Shown here: positions 47,912-56,408 of the stretch, piece by piece
Layout of the letters: the number at the start of each line of letters is the position of its first letter
Position numbering within the stretch: the first letter of the stretch is position 1
Assembly: GCF_040833995.1 (NCBI RefSeq)
Contig: NZ_CP162137.1
Location: 124,001 to 188,000 of the forward strand
Reading direction: 5' to 3'
Length of the DNA stretch: 64,000 bases
Source of the DNA: Leptospira sp. WS58.C1
GTDB lineage: Bacteria > Spirochaetota > Leptospiria > Leptospirales > Leptospiraceae
Notes under the pieces: model-generated
What the model was told of the DNA's origin: nothing
What the model saw: the letters and a program-made list of their open reading frames with translations, nothing else
The model's database searches: none
Position numbers and translations under genes: made by a program

Positions 47912-49723
47912 ATGATTTCCTATCTATTTCAAAACTCCAAGAAACCCTTTATTTATTTAGGAGAAGGTTTCTCTGAAGAGGGATGTCTAGTTCTAACAGA
48001 GCCGAATGAGATTCTTACTACTAATCGACGAAGTGAAGCAAGGAAATTCCTCTTAGAAATTCAAAACAAGATCTCCCAAGGGTATCATGCCGCGGGTTGG
48101 ATTTCCTACGAAGCAGGAGAATTATTTTTAAACCCTGGTAATATGGAAGAAGTTTCCGAAAATCCTCTTTTTTGGTTCGGGATTTTTTCCGAACCAAAAG
48201 TTTTAGACCTTGGGGAAATTTCCGAGTGGGAATCTAAATATAAAGACAAAGGTTATTCCGCAAAAATCGGATCCGGAATGGATCAAAAAGAATACGAAAA
48301 GATCCTTCGGAAAATCAGGAATTTTCTCTATGAAGGTGATATTTATCAGGTCAATTTCACCTTTCCCTTGGAAATAGAATTAGAAGGTTCTCTCGGAAGA
48401 TTGTTTTTCGAGCTAAGAAAAAAGCAACCTGTTCCGTATGAGGCTTGGATCCATACAGGAGATTCTATTCCGACACAAAGAGATATTCTTTCATTCTCAC
48501 CCGAACTGTTTTGGGAAAAAAAATCCAATCAGATCAGGACTGTTCCGATGAAAGGGACCAGACCCAGAGGAAAAAATTCCGAGGAAGATCAAAAATTAAA
48601 ACTGGAACTTTTCCGATCGGAAAAGGACAGAGCGGAAAATTTAATGATCACCGACCTTCTTCGCAACGATTTGGGACGGATTTCTTTACCCGGTTCCGTG
48701 GAAGTTTCTAAACTATTTTCCATCGAGGAATACCCTACCGTTTTTCAGATGACTAGTGAAATACGTTCCAAACTTTCATCGGATATAAAATGGACAGATA
48801 TTCTGGAGGCATTATTTCCGGGAGGTTCCATCACCGGAGCTCCGAAAAAAAGGTCTTCGGAGATCATTCAAAGTTTGGAAAAAAAGAGAGGAGTTTATAC
48901 GGGGGGAATATTCTATCTGTCTCCTCAAAAAGAAATTTCTTCCATTGCGATCCGCACGCTCGAATTTTTACAAGATTCTTCCGGACAAAAAAGAGGAAGA
49001 ATGGGAGTGGGTTCCGGAATTACGATCAATTCCGATCCGAACGAAGAATGGGAAGAATGTTGGTCCAAGGCTAAATTTTTGAACGATACAAAGGAAAATT
49101 TTTACCTTTTCACCACTACAATCTGCAAAAGAAGAAAGATCTATTTTTTGAACGATCATAAAGAAAGAATGAGAACATCCGCGAAAGAATTCGGTTTTAG
49201 TTGGAAAGAAGAAGGGTGGGAATCCGCCGTTGGTGAAGCGACAGGCAAGATTAATTCCGATAATAATTATAAAGTGAAAATTATTCTTTTATCCAGTGGA
49301 GAGTTTAAATCCGAAGTTTCCGAATTTGATTCGGGCCCCAAAGAGGGGAAGGTTTTATTTAGCGGAACTTCTACAGATAAAAAAAATCGGTTCTTTTACC
49401 ATAAGACGAATATTCGGGAAATTTTTTCGGAAGGATATGAGTCTGCAACTTCTAAAGGTTATATTGATAGGATCTATACAAATAGGGAAGGTCATTTGAC
49501 AGAGGGCGCTATTCATTCTATCTTTCTTTTTCTAAATAGGGAATGGATCACACCTTCCTTGGAGGAAGGAATTCTTCCCGGGGTGGCTCGTAAACGATGG
49601 ATCAAAAAACTGAAAGCAAAGGAGAGAAGAATCTCGAAAGAGGACCTAATCCTCGCATCCAAGATCATTTTGGTGAATTCTCTTAGGGGGGTTAGAAGAG
49701 TTACCGGGGTAGATTTCGAATGA
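47912..49723 (+). CDS. fused aminodeoxychorismate synthase component I and lyase (PabBC)
   Basis: A 603-residue fusion for p-aminobenzoate synthesis. Residues 1-390 match PabB: GDIYQVNFTFPL, the catalytic lysine in VPMKGTRPRG, and FPGGSITGAPKKRSSEII, FYLSPQ, GSGIT. Residues 395-603 match aminotransferase class IV lyase PabC: HKTNIRE with the PLP lysine, EGAIHSIFLF, and EGILPGVARKRWIKKL. So one chain makes aminodeoxychorismate and cleaves it to PABA. It needs a glutaminase (PabA), which is not adjacent. Next gene thpR overlaps by 4 bases. Confidence 0.9.
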   Translation: MISYLFQNSKKPFIYLGEGFSEEGCLVLTEPNEILTTNRRSEARKFLLEIQNKISQGYHAAGWISYEAGELFLNPGNMEEVSENPLFWFGIFSEPKVLDLGEISEWESKYKDKGYSAKIGSGMDQKEYEKILRKIRNFLYEGDIYQVNFTFPLEIELEGSLGRLFFELRKKQPVPYEAWIHTGDSIPTQRDILSFSPELFWEKKSNQIRTVPMKGTRPRGKNSEEDQKLKLELFRSEKDRAENLMITDLLRNDLGRISLPGSVEVSKLFSIEEYPTVFQMTSEIRSKLSSDIKWTDILEALFPGGSITGAPKKRSSEIIQSLEKKRGVYTGGIFYLSPQKEISSIAIRTLEFLQDSSGQKRGRMGVGSGITINSDPNEEWEECWSKAKFLNDTKENFYLFTTTICKRRKIYFLNDHKERMRTSAKEFGFSWKEEGWESAVGEATGKINSDNNYKVKIILLSSGEFKSEVSEFDSGPKEGKVLFSGTSTDKKNRFFYHKTNIREIFSEGYESATSKGYIDRIYTNREGHLTEGAIHSIFLFLNREWITPSLEEGILPGVARKRWIKKLKAKERRISKEDLILASKIILVNSLRGVRRVTGVDFE

Positions 49724-50256
49724 GAAGTTTTTTAGGACTTACTCTTCCCGATCCTATAAAATCGGATCTGGAAAAGATCTGTTTCGGTTTGGAAGAGATC
49801 CGCTGGGTTTCTCCGGAAAATTTTCATACTACCTTAGTGTTTTTGGGCGAATTAAAATCCGAAGAAATTGAAAAGGTTTCCGAGATCTGCAACCAAATCT
49901 CCGAAAAAAGTTTTTCTTTAGAGATCAAAGGTGTAGGTTTTTTTGGGAATAAATTTCCCGAAATTTTATACGTGGGTGTGACACTTTCAGAGGAATTGAA
50001 AAAACTACAAAAAGTTTTGGAATCCACTCTCAGAAGGGAAGGTTTTTCGATCGATAAAAGGGATTATAAACCCCATATTACTATCGGCAGATTCAAAAGG
50101 ACCCCTGAAAAACGTTTGGATCTTTATTTAAACGAATTCTCCGGATTCCAAACCGACATAGTTCCTGTGTCGGAATTCCATCTATTTTCTAGTCGCAGTG
50201 GAGCGAACGGTCAGGTATACTCGGTCGAAGAATCGTACCCTCTGCTTTCGGAATAA
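49720..50256 (+). CDS. thpR: RNA 2',3'-cyclic phosphodiesterase
   Basis: The 178-residue 2H phosphoesterase has the two HxTx motifs, FHTTLVFLGE near residue 38 and YKPHITIGRF near residue 122, which form the active site that opens 2',3'-cyclic phosphates on RNA. It overlaps pabBC by 4 bases (ATGA) and is directly followed by aat. Length is typical of the LigT/ThpR family. Confidence 0.92.
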   Translation: MRSFLGLTLPDPIKSDLEKICFGLEEIRWVSPENFHTTLVFLGELKSEEIEKVSEICNQISEKSFSLEIKGVGFFGNKFPEILYVGVTLSEELKKLQKVLESTLRREGFSIDKRDYKPHITIGRFKRTPEKRLDLYLNEFSGFQTDIVPVSEFHLFSSRSGANGQVYSVEESYPLLSE

Positions 50257-50949
50257 ATGGAAAACCCCAGACAAAATCAGTATTCTCCTATCCGGGACTT
50301 TTCCGATTTTTTTGCGGACCCTAGACATTCTGTGGAAGAGGTGGTCGGTATCGGTGGAGATCTAAAGCCGGATCGTCTTTTATATGCATATACTCGAGGC
50401 ATTTTTCCTTGGGCAGACAAACCTTTGCTTTGGTTCTCTTTGGATCCGAGAGCTATCTTTGACCTAAATGTTCTTCATATTAGTTCCAGGGTCCATCGAA
50501 GGATCCGACAAAAAAAGTTCACAGTCACTTTCAATCGGGCGTTTGAACAAGTTATGCGTTGCTGCGCATTTAGAACGGAAGAACAAACATGGATAACGGA
50601 AAACTTTTTACAAGGTTTTACCAACTTTCATAAGGAAGGTTATGCTCATAGCGTAGAGGTTTGGGATGAGAACGGACGGTTAGGCGGGGGAGTATATGGG
50701 GTGGCTATCGGTAAATTTTTTGCCGGAGAGTCCATGTTCTCCTTTTTGCCTGACTTTGGGAAGATCGGACTCTATTTTCTGTTTGAAGCATTGAAGAAGG
50801 ACCATTTTACATTATTCGATACCCAACAAATGAATCCGGTTACTTTGAACCTGGGGGCTTATGAGATCCCGAAGGATAAATTTTTGGACCGTCTGTCACT
50901 CGCTGTAGCCGTCCCGAACAAATGGGTCCCTCCTATGGATGAAATCTGA
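50257..50949 (+). CDS. aat: leucyl/phenylalanyl-tRNA-protein transferase
   Basis: Adds Leu or Phe from aminoacyl-tRNA to proteins with N-terminal Arg or Lys, marking them for ClpS-ClpAP (N-end rule). The 230-residue protein has the family core: [51 protein letters not shown] and [18 protein letters not shown]. It starts with the codon right after the thpR stop, as third gene of the operon. Confidence 0.96.
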   Translation: MENPRQNQYSPIRDFSDFFADPRHSVEEVVGIGGDLKPDRLLYAYTRGIFPWADKPLLWFSLDPRAIFDLNVLHISSRVHRRIRQKKFTVTFNRAFEQVMRCCAFRTEEQTWITENFLQGFTNFHKEGYAHSVEVWDENGRLGGGVYGVAIGKFFAGESMFSFLPDFGKIGLYFLFEALKKDHFTLFDTQQMNPVTLNLGAYEIPKDKFLDRLSLAVAVPNKWVPPMDEI

Positions 50950-51030
50950 TTTTTATGTAAAATGGATTTGATTTGCCTCGCATAATAATAAAATTACGAC
51001 ACAAACCAAAGTTTCTATAGGAAGATCATA

Positions 51031-51318
51031 ATGAACCTATCCAAAAAAATTCTTGTTACCCTTCTTGTCTCTGCAATTGCTCTTTTCGGTTTCACCGGAG
51101 TGAGCGCACAAGAGACTACCGGCGATGCTCCTGCGAAGACTGAAGATGCCGGCGCTTCTAAAGCTGAGAAAAAAGAAAAAAAAGCTAAGAAGAAAAAAGG
51201 TAAGAAAAAACACCATAAGAAGCATAAGAAAGATTCCAAAAAAGGAAAAGAAGAAGGAACCAAGTCTGACGCTACCCCTGCTCCTGCAGAAGAAGGCGCT
51301 GGCGAAGAACAACAGTAA
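51031..51318 (+). CDS. small secreted lysine-rich protein
   Basis: The 95-residue protein has a signal peptide cleaved after GFTGVSAQ. The mature part is about 70 residues. A run of lysine and histidine (residues 47-68, for example KKKKGKKKHHKKHKKDS) is flanked by Ala/Glu/Thr segments. There are no cysteines or aromatic residues in the mature part, so it is probably disordered, with a net charge that could bind polyanions such as nucleic acid or LPS. AGGAAG precedes the ATG and a strong terminator follows. Confidence 0.8.
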   Translation: MNLSKKILVTLLVSAIALFGFTGVSAQETTGDAPAKTEDAGASKAEKKEKKAKKKKGKKKHHKKHKKDSKKGKEEGTKSDATPAPAEEGAGEEQQ

Positions 51319-51333
51319 TATTTTTCCTTTCTC

Positions 51334-51370
51334 ACTCCGTTCGAGGTTTTCTCGAACGGAGTTTTCTCTT
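51334..51370 (+). terminator. strong Rho-independent terminator
   Basis: ACTCCGTTCGAG (51334-51345) pairs perfectly with CTCGAACGGAGT (51351-51362), a 12-bp stem with a GTTTT loop, followed by a T-rich run. It ends the transcript of the lysine-rich protein. Confidence 0.9.
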
Positions 51371-51431
51371 TTTACTCATCCTTTCTTCGATTTTGCACTG
51401 CACCTACACTTTGAGTAATTCTAAAATTTAG

Positions 51432-51459
51432 TTGACGGGTCGCCTTCTTACATTAACCT
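51432..51459 (+). promoter_or_regulatory. candidate sigma-70 promoter of acyl-CoA ligase gene
   Basis: TTGACG (51432-51437) and TAACCT (51454-51459) are 16 bp apart, 55 bases before the start codon. The -35 box is good; the -10 box is weak (3 of 6). Confidence 0.4.
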
Positions 51460-51514
51460 AAACGCGCTTTATGCCATAAGCGTAATATATCCCTTCTTCA
51501 AAGGAACAACTCCA

Positions 51515-53572
51515 ATGTACAAAAATTTAGCAGACATGTACCTCAAGGCCGCCGAGTCTTTTGGGGACAGACCGGCGTTTTGGTCGAAGGACGAAAAGAA
51601 AGAATATCAGCCGACCACCTTTAAACAATTAGTAGATTTTGGCCTCTCTTTGTCCGAGGCGTTAATCGATTTAGGCGTAAAAGCCCGCGAACATATCGGA
51701 GTATTAGCGGATAACCGTTTGGAATGGATCATCGTGGATGCGGGGGTTCTTTTCTCCGGTTGTGCAAACGTTCCTCGAGGAACCGATGTAACCGATTCCG
51801 AGATGGAATACATCTTAACTCATTCCGAAGCTTCCGTAGTATTCTTAGAGAACGATAAGATGTATGAGAAGTTCGTTAAGAACAAATCCAAACTGAAAGG
51901 TGTGGAAACCGTCATCATTATGGACAAGGATAGCAAAACTAAGGCCAAAGGAGTTTTGCATCTTTATGATCTGATCGAAACGGGAAAACAGTTAAGAGCA
52001 AAAGGCGGACACAAGACGGAAAAAAGAATCGAAGGTATCAAACCTGATGATTTATTCACTCTGATCTATACTTCCGGAACGACAGGAATGCCTAAGGGTG
52101 TAATGCTTATGCATTCTAACATGGTCCACCAGATGGAATATGTCGTACCTTTAATCCTGAAAAAGTCATTACTGCGTGAAGATGACAGTATGTTATCTAT
52201 TCTGCCTGTATGGCATATTTTCGAAAGAGTAGTAGAATACTCTGCGATCTCTCTCGGGATCTCCACATTCTACACCAAGGTTGCCGACCTCAGAAACGAC
52301 TTGGCAAAAGCCAGACCATCTTTTATGGCCTCCGCTCCAAGGGTTTGGGAGAGTATCTATACTGGGATCTATAATAAGATCAATGATCCTAAGCAGACTC
52401 CTCCGGTCCGTAAATTCCTCTTTAATACTGCTTATTTGTTCTCTAAGAACTTTAACGCAGGAGTTCGATTCCTAACCGGAAAAGAAGTGGATTACGAAAA
52501 CCGAAGTATCTTCAAATCGCTGGCTCTTGGGATCAAAGCTCTCGGTCAGGTAATACTATTTGGACCGTTCACGGTTTCTTTGATCAGTGCGGTGGGATAT
52601 TCTTATATCAAGATGTACAAGCCTGAGTTGGCGTTCTTAGCTCCAGTTCTGCTTACAATCGCGATTTTAGGATTGATCTTTAACTTTAAGACTTTGGATG
52701 CAGTTGTTCTCTCTAAGATCCGCCAAGCAACGGGTGGACGTCTGAGAGGGACCTTATCCGGAGGTGGGGCTTTACAACGTCACGTGGATAATTTCTTTAA
52801 CGATATCGGGCTTCTGGTATTGGAAGGTTATGGAATGACGGAAAGTGCCCCTGTGATCTCGGTGCGTCATTACGATCATCCGATCATTGGTTCCGTAGGG
52901 TATGTCGTTCCTAAAACTGAACTTCAGCTAAGAGACGATCATGGAAACGTCCTGACTCATATTAACGATCAAAGACAACTTCTTGCCGGTAAGTTAGGAG
53001 TAAAAGGCATCGTTCATATCAAAGGGCCTCAAGTGATGAAGGGGTATTATAAAAATCCTGAAACCACTAAGAAAACGATTGTGGACGGATGGTTGAACAC
53101 CGGAGATATCGGGTTCATCAACTACAAACATACTTTGACCCTTACAGGAAGAGCTAAGGAAACCGTTGTATTATTAGGTGGGGAAAACGTTGAGCCGGTT
53201 CCAATTGAGAACCGTATGGACGAATCTCCTTATATCAAACAATCCATGGTTTTCGGTCAGGACCAAAAAGTATTAGGAGCAATTATTGTTCCGGATCTGG
53301 AAGTTCTGGGTCCGTGGTTGGCTCAAAATGGTATCCAAGCTAAGGACATCAAGGATTTGATCGACAACCCTAAGGTAATCGAGTTCTACAAAAAAGAAAT
53401 CAGAGAGTACAATAGTACTAAACACGGATTCAAGTCTTTCGAATTGATCCAGCATGTAGTAATCGCTCAAAAACCTTTTGAGATAGGCGACGAATTGACT
53501 AACCTACTCAAAATGAAAAGACACGTGATTACCGAAAAATACCAAAAGAGAATCGATAAAGTTTATAAATAA
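51515..53572 (+). CDS. long-chain acyl-CoA synthetase, with membrane insertion
   Basis: AMP-forming ligase of 685 residues that activates long-chain fatty acids for beta-oxidation or lipid synthesis. It has [20 protein letters not shown] near residue 180, [25 protein letters not shown] near 440, and the hinge [19 protein letters not shown] near 545. Between residues about 340 and 395 lies an unusual hydrophobic insertion of two spans ([19 protein letters not shown] and [16 protein letters not shown]) that would anchor the enzyme in the membrane. A bidirectional terminator follows the gene. Confidence 0.9.
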   Translation: MYKNLADMYLKAAESFGDRPAFWSKDEKKEYQPTTFKQLVDFGLSLSEALIDLGVKAREHIGVLADNRLEWIIVDAGVLFSGCANVPRGTDVTDSEMEYILTHSEASVVFLENDKMYEKFVKNKSKLKGVETVIIMDKDSKTKAKGVLHLYDLIETGKQLRAKGGHKTEKRIEGIKPDDLFTLIYTSGTTGMPKGVMLMHSNMVHQMEYVVPLILKKSLLREDDSMLSILPVWHIFERVVEYSAISLGISTFYTKVADLRNDLAKARPSFMASAPRVWESIYTGIYNKINDPKQTPPVRKFLFNTAYLFSKNFNAGVRFLTGKEVDYENRSIFKSLALGIKALGQVILFGPFTVSLISAVGYSYIKMYKPELAFLAPVLLTIAILGLIFNFKTLDAVVLSKIRQATGGRLRGTLSGGGALQRHVDNFFNDIGLLVLEGYGMTESAPVISVRHYDHPIIGSVGYVVPKTELQLRDDHGNVLTHINDQRQLLAGKLGVKGIVHIKGPQVMKGYYKNPETTKKTIVDGWLNTGDIGFINYKHTLTLTGRAKETVVLLGGENVEPVPIENRMDESPYIKQSMVFGQDQKVLGAIIVPDLEVLGPWLAQNGIQAKDIKDLIDNPKVIEFYKKEIREYNSTKHGFKSFELIQHVVIAQKPFEIGDELTNLLKMKRHVITEKYQKRIDKVYK

Positions 53573-53597
53573 AATCTTCGATCCTGATCTATGTAAT

Positions 53598-53632
53598 AAA
53601 AATCCCTTGGAGTTGAACCCGGGGGATTTTTT
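53598..53632. terminator. bidirectional terminator after acyl-CoA ligase
   Basis: AAATCCC (53600-53606) pairs with GGGATTT (53623-53629), with A-rich and T-rich flanks on both sides, giving a U tract in either direction. It separates the ligase gene from the convergent metallo-hydrolase gene. Confidence 0.8.
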
Positions 53633-54472
53633 TTAATCTAATTTATAAATTCTCGGAAGAACTTCTTCTCCTAAAGATAAAACAGCTGGATCATGCATGG
53701 TCAAAATTTTTGTTCCGCTCGAAGATAGGACGGAAACATAATCTAAAAATTCTTTATTATTGGAAAGAGAAAAGGTTCCTTCCGAAGAAAGACTGTGGCC
53801 CTGTTTGCAAAATTCTACCCAATAACATTCGTCTCCGGTGATCAGGAATTTTTTACCCGGAGATCGTAGCCATTCTATCGCAATAGAGCCTTGCGTATGT
53901 CCTTTCGTTAATAGAATGCGAAAATTCGAAAAAACTTCGAAACTCGATTTTACAAATTGTACCTTTCCTGATCTTTCTTTTGCGAAAAGTTTGGAGCCTA
54001 ATGTTCTATTTTTTTTAAGGGAATACCAGTCTTCCGGTGTAACATAAATTTTTGCATTTGGAAAAAGGTTTATTCCGCCTGAATGATCCGAATGAAAATG
54101 AGTGAGAATGATCTCTCCGATCATTCCCGGTTTTATGCCCGCAGATCCTAAAATTTGATCGGAAGAGATCCAATTTTGGACCGCAATCTTTGAAGTCGAT
54201 ATGGAAGAAGTCCCGGTATCGATCAAAATGTAACGTTTATCTAATTTTATTAGATAAAACAAGAATACGATCTCGGACTCACCTTCCTCTATTTCGGAAT
54301 TCGCAAGACGATTCGGATAAAATGATTTTCCAACCAGGATTGCGTAGAATCCATCCTGTAATTCAGGAGGAGACATGGAGCCCGAAATTTCTGAAATTGG
54401 CTTTTTTACTTCTAGGGAAGAAGTCCCGCAATAGAATAATAAGGTCGTGACCAGCAGGATGAAAATTTTCAA
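53633..54472 (-). CDS. metallo-beta-lactamase fold hydrolase, lipoprotein
   Basis: The 279-residue protein has a signal with lipobox LLFYCGTSS. The MBL fold metal site is clear: ILTHFHSDHSGGINLFP near residue 125, a further histidine in LLTKGHTQGSIAIEW, and the aspartate in FLITGDECYW. The order and length fit the MBL subgroup that includes N-acyl-homoserine lactonase-like proteins, but no quorum-sensing gene is near. Substrate not known. Confidence 0.85.
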   Translation of the reverse strand: MKIFILLVTTLLFYCGTSSLEVKKPISEISGSMSPPELQDGFYAILVGKSFYPNRLANSEIEEGESEIVFLFYLIKLDKRYILIDTGTSSISTSKIAVQNWISSDQILGSAGIKPGMIGEIILTHFHSDHSGGINLFPNAKIYVTPEDWYSLKKNRTLGSKLFAKERSGKVQFVKSSFEVFSNFRILLTKGHTQGSIAIEWLRSPGKKFLITGDECYWVEFCKQGHSLSSEGTFSLSNNKEFLDYVSVLSSSGTKILTMHDPAVLSLGEEVLPRIYKLD

Positions 54473-54551
54473 AATTGAAGCACCAATCGATCTACTTTTT
54501 CTTGATTTCCTGACTAGCTCAACCGATTTTAAGTCTAATCATTAAATCTAC

Positions 54552-54895
54552 GGGGACGAATTAGGTTTCGACTGTTGTAGTTAAGATGTGGTGGCATGTA
54601 GGGGTGAGGGGCCTCTTAAAAACCTTCAAAACAATAAACGCTAACAACGAATTAGCACTAGCAGCTTAATAGCTACTACGGAAGATAGGCTTACTCTCCC
54701 GGTGGTCTTTCTTCTGCCTTAAACGGGAGACTTTTTAGATCGGTTTTCGGTTCACGATTTAGAGAGTATTTGGACCGGATAGGAAGGACACGCCTGCTTA
54801 TGGGCTAAGGCCTTTCGAGATTTAAAACATAAGACAAACATGTAGAGGCCCCATTAAGGCGCAATAGGACCCGGGTTCGAACCCCGGCGTCTCCA
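54552..54895 (+). ncRNA. ssrA: transfer-messenger RNA (tmRNA)
   Basis: Rescues stalled ribosomes with SmpB. The 5' end GGGGACG pairs with 3' CGTCTCC (one G-U pair), and the T-arm is CCGGGTTCGAACCCCGG. The 5' part GGTTTCGACT is typical. The tag reading frame at 54640-54669 encodes ANNELALAA followed by TAA then TAG, giving a degradation tag that ends in the ClpXP-like LAA. CCA is not encoded. Confidence 0.96.
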
Positions 54896-55075
54896 TTGTA
54901 ATCATTCAAATAAAATAAAATCTGATCGCTTGTCGACCAGATCCCAAGGCTCATAAATATCTGGACCAACAGAAGAATGGTCAATAAGGACCATAATAAG
55001 ATACGTTTCGTAAAACCTCGTTTGCTATCCTTATATCAAACAAGGTTCTGGAAATCGGACAGCCTGGGAAAATTA
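54896..55075. other. intergenic 180 bp between tmRNA and patatin gene
   Basis: AT-rich, no gene or convincing terminator stem seen. A loose CCAGAT ... ATCTGG inverted repeat is present (about 54938-54965). Confidence 0.5.
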
Positions 55076-55960
55076 TTACTTCGGAAAAATCTTTTTGCCG
55101 AGTTCAATACCTAAACGAACATTTTCCCTCAGTAGGTTTGTGTTTGTGGTCATTCTTCCTGCAGGCAAAGTTTTTTCCGGAGCTATAATTTCAAAATGGA
55201 TCCCTTTCGGCGGATCGTTCAGTATTTCCATAGCTCGATTATAACGACGATACCTTTGTTCTATAAATGCCTTTCCCATTTCCGGAAATTTAGGAAACGC
55301 TAAACTTCCGAGCAAAGGACTTGTCGGAGTTAATCTAAAATCCATTGGTTTTGTAAGAATAACGGTAATATCCTTATAACCTGCAGATAGCACAGCTTCG
55401 ACAGGAATAGGATCTAATACTCCTCCATCGGTGTACTTTGAATTTTCCAAAAGTCCATATCCTTTGGTTGCGATCGGCAAAGAAGTGGCGGCTCTCAGTA
55501 GTGAAAAAAGATTTTGTGAGGTAGCCTTTATATATTCAGGTTGGAGCGTTTTAAAATTAGCGACTACGATATAGAATGGTACCGTCTTCCTTTGTTTCAG
55601 GATTTCCGCCTTAATCGGTACCTTCTCTTGGAAAATATGATCAATTAAATAATCTTGATCTAATATTCTTTTTCCTCGAAACAAATTCCAAAAAGAGATA
55701 AGATGATTTCCCGATAATTCTTTTCTCCAAATATCCAACGCTCTTTCGATATCTTCCGAAGATGGATTGGGTTCCGTAACATAATACGCAGAAGAACAGG
55801 AGCCCGAAGAGACTGCAACGATCAGGTCGAATTTGTTAGGTGGATAAGTAGGAGCCATGGAGGAAAGTACTCCTCCTGCAAAGGAGCCTCTCATTCCCCC
55901 GCCTTCTATGATCAGGGCTTTGCCTTTTTTCTTTTTGGTAAATTTTGGTAAGGATGACAT
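55076..55960 (-). CDS. patatin-like phospholipase
   Basis: The 294-residue lipid acyl hydrolase has the oxyanion loop LIIEGGGMRGSFAGGVL, a serine elbow IVAVSSGSCSSAYYV and the catalytic aspartate in TDGGVLDPIPVEAVLSAG. The usual GxSxG reads AVSSG here, Ala replacing the first Gly, which several bacterial patatins tolerate. No signal peptide, so cytoplasmic or peripheral. It follows the TMEM220 gene after 9 bases, on the same strand. Confidence 0.9.
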   Translation of the reverse strand: MSSLPKFTKKKKGKALIIEGGGMRGSFAGGVLSSMAPTYPPNKFDLIVAVSSGSCSSAYYVTEPNPSSEDIERALDIWRKELSGNHLISFWNLFRGKRILDQDYLIDHIFQEKVPIKAEILKQRKTVPFYIVVANFKTLQPEYIKATSQNLFSLLRAATSLPIATKGYGLLENSKYTDGGVLDPIPVEAVLSAGYKDITVILTKPMDFRLTPTSPLLGSLAFPKFPEMGKAFIEQRYRRYNRAMEILNDPPKGIHFEIIAPEKTLPAGRMTTNTNLLRENVRLGIELGKKIFPK

Positions 55961-55969
55961 GACTATGGA

Positions 55970-56344
55970 TTATTTGGAATGATTCGGACGCTTTCTATAC
56001 CAAAGCCAAACGATGACAATAAGACTGATCAATGCCCCTAAAAATTCTCTTCCGAGCTCTATGTAAGGTTTTTCGTCGGTCATTTTTGCGGTAATTAGGT
56101 TTTCATTTCCCATTCTCAACCAATCAAAGAACCCATCGATCGTTGCTGCGATCTCGATCCCCGCCATACCTATGATCGTATATAGTAAGGGAAGTTTATC
56201 CTTCTCTAATGCTGCAAGTACACATGCGAACGAAGAAGTGAAATACAGAAGCATCCAATGAATTGGATCGGGATCATTATATTGAACTGCACCTGCAAAA
56301 ATGAAATAAGCGGCTAAAAGAAGAGAGACTATTTTAAAGAACAT
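55970..56344 (-). CDS. TMEM220 family membrane protein
   Basis: The 124-residue protein has four hydrophobic spans and the TMEM220 pattern: FIFAGAVQYNDPDPIHWMLLYF at the start and GREFLGALISLIVIVWLWY at the end. Function unknown. It lies upstream of the patatin gene in a probable two-gene operon. Confidence 0.88.
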   Translation of the reverse strand: MFFKIVSLLLAAYFIFAGAVQYNDPDPIHWMLLYFTSSFACVLAALEKDKLPLLYTIIGMAGIEIAATIDGFFDWLRMGNENLITAKMTDEKPYIELGREFLGALISLIVIVWLWYRKRPNHSK

Positions 56345-56371
56345 TATTTTGCCTTATGGTTCGGGTATTAT

Positions 56372-56407
56372 CCGGTTTCTTTCACGTTCTTGCAAACCGG
56401 TTTTTTT
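56372..56407 (+). terminator. hairpin with T tract facing the + strand
   Basis: CCGGTTT (56372-56378) pairs with AAACCGG (56394-56400), then TTTTTTT. Both neighbouring genes are on the minus strand, where the hairpin is preceded by A and lacks a U tract, so its use is unclear. Confidence 0.4.
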
Positions 56408-56408
56408 A

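Noticed and set aside
51037..51312. Minus-strand open frame rich in Phe/Leu opposite the lysine-rich protein
   Set aside because: It is the shadow of AAA/AAG lysine codons; the + strand has signal peptide, ribosome site and terminator.
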